A stretch of DNA of 64,000 nt, taken from NCBI GenBank assembly GCA_039934635.1, contig JBDTLT010000010.1, positions 1 to 64,000 of the forward strand. Direction: 5' to 3'. This document shows, piece by piece, positions 42,009-48,824 of this stretch (the stretch's first letter is position 1; the number at the start of each line of letters is the position of its first letter). The translations under genes were made by a program, and so were the position numbers. The stretch is from DATLFA01 sp039934635 (GTDB taxonomy: Bacteria > Actinomycetota > Acidimicrobiia > Acidimicrobiales > WLNW01). A model generated the notes under the pieces. That model made no database searches, was not told the DNA's origin, and saw nothing but the letters and a program-made list of their open reading frames with translations.

Positions 42009-43201
42009 CGCACGGTGCGCCCACGGTCGCGTCGGTCGTGCCGTACCGACCCACGCCTCTCGAAGCCGCTTGCGGCACGTTGTGGGAGCTCGACACCGAC
42101 GCGGAGCCGCTGCCCGATGTCTCGCGCTTTCGGACGGCGCGAGAAGCGTTCGAGCAGGCGGTGCTCGTTGGCCTGAACCGTTCGCCGTGTGGGGTCAGCT
42201 TCTCCGGTGGGCGCGACTCCTCGGCGGTGCTGGCGGTGGCCACCCACGTCGCGCGGCGCGAAGGCCTGCCGCTCCCGATCCCCGTCACGTTGCGATTTCC
42301 CCTTTGCGAGACGTCCGACGAGACCGCCTGGCAAGAGCGCGTGATCGACCACCTCGGCATCGACGAGTGGTGTCGCGTCGAACTGACGGACGAGATCGAC
42401 GTTCTGGGCCCCTACGCGCAGCAGGTCCTTTCCCGCCACGGTGTCATCTGGCCGTTCAATACGCACTTCCACGCGCCCATTGCCGAGCAGGTCGCCGGCG
42501 GGTCGGTACTCACCGGCGTCTTTGGCGACGAGTTGCTGTCGGCGTGGCCCAGCCGGCGCGTGGCGATGCTGTTCAGCGGGCAGTCGCGACCGCGCCCGCG
42601 CGACATCCCGAACGTCGCACGAGCGCTAGCCCCGCGCGCTGTCCGCAGCCGGCTGAACCAGCGCGACTACGCGAGGCGAGAACCGTTGCCCTGGCTGCAA
42701 CCGGACGCACGGCGCGAGGTGGCGCGAGCACGCGGTCGCGCGACCGCCCTCGAGCCCATGCGGTGGGACGATTCGGTCCGTCGTTACTGGTGGCGCACGC
42801 GTTATTTGCGCACCGGTTGCGACAGCCTCGGCCGCGTGATCGCCGACGCCGACGGCGCGCTGGCGGTGCATCCGCTGTGCGACCGAGAGTTCCTCATTGC
42901 CATCGCCGGCGAGTGTGCGGAAGTCGGGTTTCGCAACCGCACACAGGCCATGGAGGTCTTGTTCGGCGATCTGCTCCCAGAGCCGATCTTATCGAGGACG
43001 TCGAAGAGTCTTTTCAACGCCGCTTTTTGGGAGCATCGCGCGCAGGCGTTCGTCGCTCAATGGGATGGATCCGGTCTCGATGACTCGGTCGTCGACACCA
43101 GCGTGCTACGCGAAGTGTGGTCCGACGCTCGGCCAGACTCACACAGTTTCGTTCTTCTCCAACAAGCTTGGCTTCACCAGCACACTCATTCATCCGGCTA
43201 A
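42005..43201 (+). CDS. Asparagine-synthetase-like lasso cyclase (C protein), short form
   Basis: A 398-residue ATP-dependent amide-bond former. The PP-loop is CGVSFSGGRDSSAVLAVA (SGGRDS at residues 67-72), and later GVFGDELLSAW gives the second conserved acidic motif, with PLCDREFLIAI near the C-terminus. In lasso pathways it adenylates an Asp or Glu side chain of the core and joins it to the new N-terminus. Usual C proteins are about 550-600 residues with an N-terminal glutaminase-like domain; that domain is absent here. It converges with the kinase gene, overlapping by 12 bases. Confidence 0.88.
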   Translation: MTHGAPTVASVVPYRPTPLEAACGTLWELDTDAEPLPDVSRFRTAREAFEQAVLVGLNRSPCGVSFSGGRDSSAVLAVATHVARREGLPLPIPVTLRFPLCETSDETAWQERVIDHLGIDEWCRVELTDEIDVLGPYAQQVLSRHGVIWPFNTHFHAPIAEQVAGGSVLTGVFGDELLSAWPSRRVAMLFSGQSRPRPRDIPNVARALAPRAVRSRLNQRDYARREPLPWLQPDARREVARARGRATALEPMRWDDSVRRYWWRTRYLRTGCDSLGRVIADADGALAVHPLCDREFLIAIAGECAEVGFRNRTQAMEVLFGDLLPEPILSRTSKSLFNAAFWEHRAQAFVAQWDGSGLDDSVVDTSVLREVWSDARPDSHSFVLLQQAWLHQHTHSSG

Positions 43202-44059
43202 GCGGTCGAGCAGTAGCGCGGCGGTTTCGTGGAGCATGTCGAATTGTCGAGGGCGGCGGAGCTCCCAACACGGCAATGACGCGAAGTCGAGGAATCGATC
43301 GGGCTGAAGCGGCGCGCGCGTGAGTGCGAGATTTGCGGCCAGCAGCGAGACGCGTTGCGCCACCGGTACGGGAACGAGCTCGAGTGTGTCGGACCACGTC
43401 GGAAACACCCAACCGCGAAGCGGCGTTCGCGGCGGCGCGGTAGGCAGGACGACGCGGAATCTCGAGCGAGCGCCGACGACGCCAAGATCTTCACCCGCGC
43501 CGAGAAAGACCGACGTGTCGGGCCGCAGGTCGACGCACGACGGCCCGGCCAGGGCATCACCATTGTCGAGCACGAGCACGTCGTCGGTGACGATCGTCGT
43601 GCCGTTGATCGCGAAATAGCCCAGCATCGAACTCTTGCCCGTGCCCTTCTGACCGAGAATCGCCCAGGCGCCGTCATCGACGACGAACGCCCCTGCGTGA
43701 AACGCGTCCCGCCCGAGCCAGCGACTGACGATTGCTGCGGTCATCGCGAGAAACGGGTGCACGGTTGCCTCGTCGTCGATCGGCCGACACAACTTGAAGT
43801 GTGCGGTGAGTGTGGCGCGGTCGAGGTGTACCGAACCCGCGTCACCCTGAAGGCGGAAGTCGGCCGAATCGTCGGTCACCACTTGCTCGACTTCTGCAGT
43901 GCCGAGTTGTCGTTCGACATGCAACACCGGGTAGTCGACACAGGAATGCGCGAGGAGACGACCGGCGCCGGCCAAGCCGTCGATGCGCAGACCGTAAGTG
44001 ACCAGATTGCTCGAGGATCGCAACTCGTCGGATTGCTTCGCGTCAGGTTTCAACGACAC
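43190..44059 (-). CDS. HPr-kinase-like RiPP serine kinase
   Basis: A 289-residue protein with the HPr kinase/phosphorylase C-terminal fold. HAGAFVVDDGAWAILGQKGTGKSSMLGYFA contains H121 and the Walker A loop 136-143. TIVTDDVLVLD is the conserved acidic strand and LRPDTSVFLG the following segment. The N-terminal HPrK domain is missing. In paeninodin-type clusters such kinases phosphorylate the C-terminal serine of the lasso precursor, and the precursor beside this gene ends in Ser. It is divergent from the precursor gene with a 77-base shared promoter region. Confidence 0.9.
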   Translation of the reverse strand: MSLKPDAKQSDELRSSSNLVTYGLRIDGLAGAGRLLAHSCVDYPVLHVERQLGTAEVEQVVTDDSADFRLQGDAGSVHLDRATLTAHFKLCRPIDDEATVHPFLAMTAAIVSRWLGRDAFHAGAFVVDDGAWAILGQKGTGKSSMLGYFAINGTTIVTDDVLVLDNGDALAGPSCVDLRPDTSVFLGAGEDLGVVGARSRFRVVLPTAPPRTPLRGWVFPTWSDTLELVPVPVAQRVSLLAANLALTRAPLQPDRFLDFASLPCWELRRPRQFDMLHETAALLLDRLAG

Positions 44060-44136
44060 CCCTAGTGGACTTTGCTCCGGTTCGCCCGGGCACGATTTTG
44101 GTTACCGTTCAATGCAACAGAAAGAGAGGTTGACTT

Positions 44137-44274
44137 ATGACTGTCTCCACCTACGAAGCACCCCAGATCACGGAGATCGGTACGTTGCATGAGCTCACGC
44201 TCACGATTCCGAAGGACTTCACGGGCGACGACGGATTCGCGATCAATGGCCAACCGATCGGTCCGGTTTCGTAA
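44137..44274 (+). CDS. Lasso-peptide-type RiPP precursor, 45 residues
   Basis: ATG 44137 has GAGAGG 8 bases ahead. The leader carries Y6-x2-P9-x-I11-x3-G15-x5-T21, the exact spacing of the lasso leader motif Y-x2-P-x-L-x3-G-x5-T that B1 proteins recognise. Thr21 at leader position -2 predicts cleavage after Leu22. The 23-residue core would then begin TIPKDFTGDD, placing Asp31 at core position 9 for ring closure with the new N-terminal amine, and end in GPVS. The C-terminal Ser suits phosphorylation by the neighbouring kinase. The Thr first residue is less usual than Gly, so the cut site is inference. Confidence in the gene is high and in the exact core moderate. Confidence 0.88.
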   Translation: MTVSTYEAPQITEIGTLHELTLTIPKDFTGDDGFAINGQPIGPVS

Positions 44275-44291
44275 GCATCCAGGCCTTTGCA

Positions 44292-44978
44292 TCAAGACCT
44301 GCTCTCGCCGACGAGTTGACTCGAAGGCGAGAGCAGGCCTTGCTCTATTGCGAGTGTCACCGCATGCGCGTGGTTGCGGGCGCCCAGCTTGCCGAATACG
44401 CGAGCCTTGTGATTCTCGACGGTTTTGAGCGCGACATCGAGCCGCAGAGCGATCGCCTTTGTCGCGAGTCCCTCGGCCATCGCGGTGAGCACCTCCATCT
44501 CCCGTGCGGTGAGATCAGTTCGCGGGGCGACGTCCACTCGAGGTGATGCGTGACGCAACGACCGCCACTGTTGCAACACCGCCGCCGCGGCCGAAGGGTG
44601 CAGCGCGGCATCGCCTGCCGCGACGGTCAACACTCCGGTGACGAGTTCATCGACGCTGACATCCTCGATGAAGAGATAGCCGGATACTCCCGCGAACAAG
44701 AGGTTCATGAGCATCGCCGGCGAAGGCGCCTTGCACACGACGAGTACGCGCGTCCCCGATGCAAGCAGGTCGCGCAGGCCGTGCGCGAGAGGTGCATCGG
44801 CAAACGTGCTGCTCGTGACCACGACGTTGGGGCGAGCCGATTGTGACTGATCGACAGCGTCGGTGCAGGAACTTGCGACGCCGACGACATCGATGTCATC
44901 GCCGTGCAGCGCCCGCGTCAGGACCGCACCCAGAAGTGGGCTCGAGTTGGCGACCAGCACCCGCGCCGGCGTCGTCAC
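44292..44978 (-). CDS. LuxR-type regulator with degenerate receiver domain
   Basis: A 228-residue protein: a receiver-like domain at about residues 5-125 and a LuxR helix-turn-helix at about 155-215 (LTAREMEVLTAMAEGLATKAIALRLDVALKTVENHKARVF). The receiver keeps a Lys in VLVVCKAPS. Where the phosphoryl-accepting Asp should be, it reads PNVVVTSSTF, so aspartate phosphorylation is unlikely. It probably responds to a ligand or a partner, or acts constitutively. It starts in a GTGA overlap with the similar regulator upstream. Its 3' end lies in the hairpin shared with the precursor gene, suggesting control of that cluster. Confidence 0.85.
   Translation of the reverse strand: MTTPARVLVANSSPLLGAVLTRALHGDDIDVVGVASSCTDAVDQSQSARPNVVVTSSTFADAPLAHGLRDLLASGTRVLVVCKAPSPAMLMNLLFAGVSGYLFIEDVSVDELVTGVLTVAAGDAALHPSAAAAVLQQWRSLRHASPRVDVAPRTDLTAREMEVLTAMAEGLATKAIALRLDVALKTVENHKARVFGKLGARNHAHAVTLAIEQGLLSPSSQLVGESRS
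44294..44341. terminator. Bidirectional hairpin between precursor and regulator genes
   Basis: CCTGCTCTCGCC (44298-44309) pairs perfectly with GGCGAGAGCAGG (44326-44337), extended by AAG/CTT across one mismatch, and the loop holds a further CGAG/CTCG stem. It follows the precursor stop by about 20 bases and overlaps the last codons of the convergent LuxR-type gene. Confidence 0.75.
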
Positions 44979-45481
44979 AGACCGTCCACCAGTAACCCCG
45001 CGCGGGTAGCAACCGCAACCGCGTGACCCTGGTTCTGCACATCGAGCTTCACGAAGATCCGTCGCTTGTGGTTCTCGACCGTCTTTCGGGCAAGCCCCAA
45101 TTGCTCGGACACCTCCGTGGCGGAGAGCCCGGCAGCGATGCAAGTGAGGACCTCGAACTCTCGTGGCGTGAGTGCCATTGCGGTACGACACGTGCGCTCG
45201 CTCGTCGGACGCACCCTCGATCGCCGGTTGGTGTCGGCGCTGTCGCGTACCGCAGCGACGATCATCTCGATCGACATGGCGTCGGTGAACTGAACCACTC
45301 GTGTCGATGCGACGACAGTGTCCTCGGGCGTGGCGTTGGCCCCGATGACCGCAACGTCGGGCGGAGGCCCCTCATCATCCGGCACGACCACGATCAGGTC
45401 GGGTTCATCGCTCAGGAGCAGCGTCAGACCATCGCGGACGAGCGGTCGATCGTCGTGAACGGCAAGTCGGAGTTGCGCCAT
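44975..45481 (-). CDS. LuxR-type regulator with short degenerate receiver domain
   Basis: A 168-residue protein: a shortened receiver-like domain over about residues 1-90 and a LuxR DNA-binding domain over about 105-165 (LTPREFEVLTCIAAGLSATEVSEQLGLARKTVENHKRRIF). The position of the acceptor Asp reads PPDVAVIGANAT, so it is missing. The early acidic pair survives as AVHDDRPL. No histidine kinase is encoded nearby. The ATG at 45481 lies 2 bases after the ABC exporter stop; a TTG at 45493 is also possible. Exporter and the two regulators form one leftward operon. Confidence 0.85.
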   Translation of the reverse strand: MAQLRLAVHDDRPLVRDGLTLLLSDEPDLIVVVPDDEGPPPDVAVIGANATPEDTVVASTRVVQFTDAMSIEMIVAAVRDSADTNRRSRVRPTSERTCRTAMALTPREFEVLTCIAAGLSATEVSEQLGLARKTVENHKRRIFVKLDVQNQGHAVAVATRAGLLVDGL

Positions 45482-45483
45482 GC

Positions 45484-47376
45484 TCAGGCCCAACCGATCG
45501 CGCTCGAATCGGCACCGGCCGCGCTGTCCGCGTACGCGGCGGCCTGAAGCGTGAACAACTCGGCGTACAAACCGCTTCTTGCCATGAGTTGATCGTGGTT
45601 GCCCCGTTCGACGATCAGTCCCTTGTCGAGGACGTAGATGCGGTCAGCGGAGCGAACGCTCGAGAAGCGGTGCGAGATCAACAACACGGTGCGCCCGTCG
45701 CTCAGCGACCGGATGTTCTCGAACAATTCGTATTCGGCTCGGGCATCGAGCGCGGCGGTGGGCTCGTCGAGAATGATGAACGGTGTATCCCGAAAGAATG
45801 CTCGGGCGAGCGCAACTCGTTGCCACTGGCCCACCGACAAATCGCTACCGCCGAAGAACTGTGGACCCAACTTGGTGTCATAGCCGCGATCCAGCGCAGA
45901 GAGATATGGATCCGCGCCGGCCTGCACCGCCGCCGCGACGATGGCGGCCCGCTCGTCATAGCGCTCGTGACGACCGATGCCGATGTTCTCTGCCGCGGTG
46001 AGGTTGTAGCGAACGAAGTCCTGAAAGATCACGGCAATCGTGTCGCGGACCTGATCAGGATCGCACGTCGCGAGGTCGACGCCGTCCCAGCGCACGCGGC
46101 CCGTTTGCGGCGGGTACAAGCCGGCCAGGATCTTGGCGAGCGTTGTCTTTCCCGACCCATTCTCGCCGACCAGCGCGATGATCTCGCCTCGCTGGATCTC
46201 GAGCGACACGCCGCGCAGGCTCGGCTCACTGCGACTGGGATAGGTGAACGTTGCGTCTTGCACCGAAAGGGTGTTGAACGAGCGTGGCGCAGTTCCGGTC
46301 GGGCGCGCTTTGCGCAGCATGGGCAATGTGTCGACGAACTCGGTGAAGTCCTCCATGAACAGCGCACTCTCGTACAGCGAACCTGCGCTACCGACCAAGG
46401 CCTGTAGCCGTTGACCGAGCAGCACGATCGCGGCGGCCGCCGCGCCGGCTTCGGAGAGCGGCATGCGCCCGGATGTGACGAACCATACGAGGAGCCCGAT
46501 CGTGCCGGCGGTGAGGAACGAGGTCATCAGGCCGCCAACCAGGCCGAGAACGAGCCGCCGGCGCACGACACCGCGCAGCTCGTCGATCTTTTCCTCGTAG
46601 AGGCGGTCGTGGCGCGCTCGCAAGAACTCGGAGAGCCCGAATCCTCGAACCTCGGTGGCTTCCTCCTTCCGCGAGAGCAATTGATAGAGATAGGTGCGAC
46701 GCCTGTCTCGCTCGGTCTGTACGACGGAGAAGTCGTAGACGACCTTGCTCGCACGCGTGGCTGCGAACCAGACGGGGACGTAGGCAACGCCGACGAGCAG
46801 TAGGAAGAGCGGCTCGAGGAACAGCAGCGCGCCGGCGATACCCGCAATTGTGAACAGCGCGCCGAGCACACCCAGCACACCGTTCACCATTTGTAGTGGC
46901 CGGCTGAACGCATTCACCTGAGCCCGCTGCAGTCTGTCGTGGAAGGCAGGACTTTCGTACGCGAGCAGATCGACCGCCGTGCTCACGTCGAGCACCCGAT
47001 TGATGGAGTAGCGGCCCACCAGCTCGGTGAGGATGCGTTGACGTTCGGCGCGCGCCAGATTCGCAAAGGTCACGAACGCGGTAACCGCTGCGAGCACGAT
47101 CACCGATGGAAGTACGTCACCGAAACGCCCTTTGTCGCCCGAGGCGAGCACCTCGGACAACACCCTGCGCCCGGCCAGCAACTGCACTGCGATACCGACG
47201 CCGGCGAGAAGTTGCACCGCGGCGAGGAATACGAACTCACGGGGCGCGGCGCGCCACACGAGGCTGAAGGCGACGCGAATGAGCCGGGGCACGCGACGGA
47301 GCTGTTTCTGCTTGACGGGCAGGAACATCTCGTCGACGTTGAATTTGCTGGTCGGGATTTCGCTCACGGGATTCAC
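45484..47376 (-). CDS. ABC exporter, fused permease-ATPase, of the RiPP cluster
   Basis: A 630-residue half-transporter. Six membrane segments lie in about residues 50-340. The ATPase domain has Walker A LVGENGSGKTTLAKIL, Q-loop VIFQDF, signature LSVGQWQRVALARA, Walker B FIILDEPTAALDA and H-loop LISHRFSS. The LSVGQWQR form is common in exporters of peptide natural-product clusters, and together with its place this makes lasso peptide export and immunity the likely role. There is no C39 peptidase domain, as expected when B2 removes the leader. The GTG start is at 47376. It follows the Ser/Thr kinase gene with a 13-base gap. Confidence 0.92.
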   Translation of the reverse strand: MNPVSEIPTSKFNVDEMFLPVKQKQLRRVPRLIRVAFSLVWRAAPREFVFLAAVQLLAGVGIAVQLLAGRRVLSEVLASGDKGRFGDVLPSVIVLAAVTAFVTFANLARAERQRILTELVGRYSINRVLDVSTAVDLLAYESPAFHDRLQRAQVNAFSRPLQMVNGVLGVLGALFTIAGIAGALLFLEPLFLLLVGVAYVPVWFAATRASKVVYDFSVVQTERDRRRTYLYQLLSRKEEATEVRGFGLSEFLRARHDRLYEEKIDELRGVVRRRLVLGLVGGLMTSFLTAGTIGLLVWFVTSGRMPLSEAGAAAAAIVLLGQRLQALVGSAGSLYESALFMEDFTEFVDTLPMLRKARPTGTAPRSFNTLSVQDATFTYPSRSEPSLRGVSLEIQRGEIIALVGENGSGKTTLAKILAGLYPPQTGRVRWDGVDLATCDPDQVRDTIAVIFQDFVRYNLTAAENIGIGRHERYDERAAIVAAAVQAGADPYLSALDRGYDTKLGPQFFGGSDLSVGQWQRVALARAFFRDTPFIILDEPTAALDARAEYELFENIRSLSDGRTVLLISHRFSSVRSADRIYVLDKGLIVERGNHDQLMARSGLYAELFTLQAAAYADSAAGADSSAIGWA

Positions 47377-47389
47377 GCGGTGGGCGGCC

Positions 47390-48736
47390 TCAACCCCCTT
47401 TCGCCTTTCCTTTCCCTTTGGTCGTCGTTCGTTCGGCCGCGGTGGTGACGGCCGGACGAGTCGTGGTCGGGCGCACCGTGGTGGAGACGACGGGAACTAC
47501 GACCGGGTTTTCGGCGACGACGTCGCCTGTCGCCGGTGCGGTGCTCGTCGGCGAGAGCGTGGGCAGACCGCCGCCACGAGACGCGAATGCTCCGACGCCG
47601 AGCGCAATGACGAGCGTTGCTATCACCGCGACGAACGCCAGCGAACGGCGGCGGGCCCCCTCGGGGCCGATCTCGGCGAGCGGGATGATTGTCGTCGCCG
47701 CCAGTGCCGGTTCGGGCAATGCGGGTGACGCACTCGCGGCGCGGGCGCTCGTTGCCCGCGCTTGCTCCAGCGCCATTGCCATGTCGGCGGCGCTCGCGTA
47801 GCGCGCCCCGGGTTCCTTCGCGAGCGCTCGTATCACCACTTGTTCGAGTGCCGGATCGATGTCGGGACGAAGCGTCGCAATGTCGGTGAGCAAACCGTGT
47901 GTGATCTGATCCAGCATTTCGGCGGCGGTCTTGCCGGCGAACGGTTTGCGGCCAGTCAGTGCTTCGTACAACACCACACCGGCCGCGTAGATGTCGCTCT
48001 GCGCAGTTGCCGGTACACCGCGGAGGCGCTCAGGTGCCAGATAGGCGATCGTGCCGACCACGAAGCCGACACTCGTCAGGTTGTGCCGATCGGCCTCGGT
48101 GGCAATGCCGAAGTCGGCCACCTTGACGGAACCCGTCGAGGTGAGCAGCAAGTTGGAGGGCTTGATGTCGCGATGGATGACGCCCTGCTTGTGGGCGTCA
48201 TCGAGCGCGCTCAACAGCTGCGCACCGATTTCGCATACTTCGTCGACCGGCAACGGGTGCGCCGAGATACGAGTCGCCAGCGTCTCACCGGGCAGGCATT
48301 CCATCACGATGAACGGTTGTCCGTCATGCACGCCGGTATCGAATATCGCCACCGCGTTGGGGTGATGAATGCGCGCGGCCAACTGCGCCTCTTGCTGGAA
48401 ACGCGCCGATGTCTCACGTTCGCGCGCGAGGTCGGGGTACAGCAGCTTGATCGCGACTTCACGACGGAGCACACGATCGCGGCCGCGATGTACGACCCCC
48501 GTTGCGCCGCGGCCGAGCACCGCGCCCAACTCGTAGCGGTCGGCGAGCAATTGGCCGTCGTGAGCAGTCGGGGCATCGGGTCGCGAAACGGGGTCGAACA
48601 ACTCGGTGGGGTCGAGGATGGGGGCGAGACGCGTCGCATCGGCCGCCGCGGGAGCGCGGACGGCGACGGTCTCCGGCTCGGCGATCGAAGCCGCGAACCG
48701 AGGTGAGCGATCTCTCATTTCTTCATACATCGGCAT
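47390..48736 (-). CDS. Ser/Thr protein kinase, membrane-anchored
   Basis: A 448-residue PknB-type kinase. The kinase domain is about residues 65-320: glycine loop LGRGATGVVHRG, catalytic Lys in VAIKLLYPDL, HRDIKPSNLLLT, VADFGIAT, and APERLRGVPATAQSDIYAAGVVLYE. One membrane segment follows (SLAFVAVIATLVIALGVGAF, about residue 370), and then a Thr/Pro-rich external tail ending in Lys/Gly repeats, with no PASTA domains. The start is unsure: ATG 48736 is taken, with TTG 48754 and ATG 48730 also in frame. It closely resembles the kinase encoded next to it. Confidence 0.92.
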   Translation of the reverse strand: MPMYEEMRDRSPRFAASIAEPETVAVRAPAAADATRLAPILDPTELFDPVSRPDAPTAHDGQLLADRYELGAVLGRGATGVVHRGRDRVLRREVAIKLLYPDLARERETSARFQQEAQLAARIHHPNAVAIFDTGVHDGQPFIVMECLPGETLATRISAHPLPVDEVCEIGAQLLSALDDAHKQGVIHRDIKPSNLLLTSTGSVKVADFGIATEADRHNLTSVGFVVGTIAYLAPERLRGVPATAQSDIYAAGVVLYEALTGRKPFAGKTAAEMLDQITHGLLTDIATLRPDIDPALEQVVIRALAKEPGARYASAADMAMALEQARATSARAASASPALPEPALAATTIIPLAEIGPEGARRRSLAFVAVIATLVIALGVGAFASRGGGLPTLSPTSTAPATGDVVAENPVVVPVVSTTVRPTTTRPAVTTAAERTTTKGKGKAKGG

Positions 48737-48824
48737 CGCGAGCGGCCGGCTCAAGCGATAACTGGGTCATTGTGCTCACCCGACGGGTCGTGCCCGAACA
48801 GGAGGGTGACACCGAGCCCCACCG

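Noticed and set aside
44060..44136. Defined sigma-70 promoter for the precursor gene
   Set aside because: TACCGT could be a -10, but no acceptable -35 lies at 16-18 bases. The control of this 77-base divergent region cannot be read from sequence alone.
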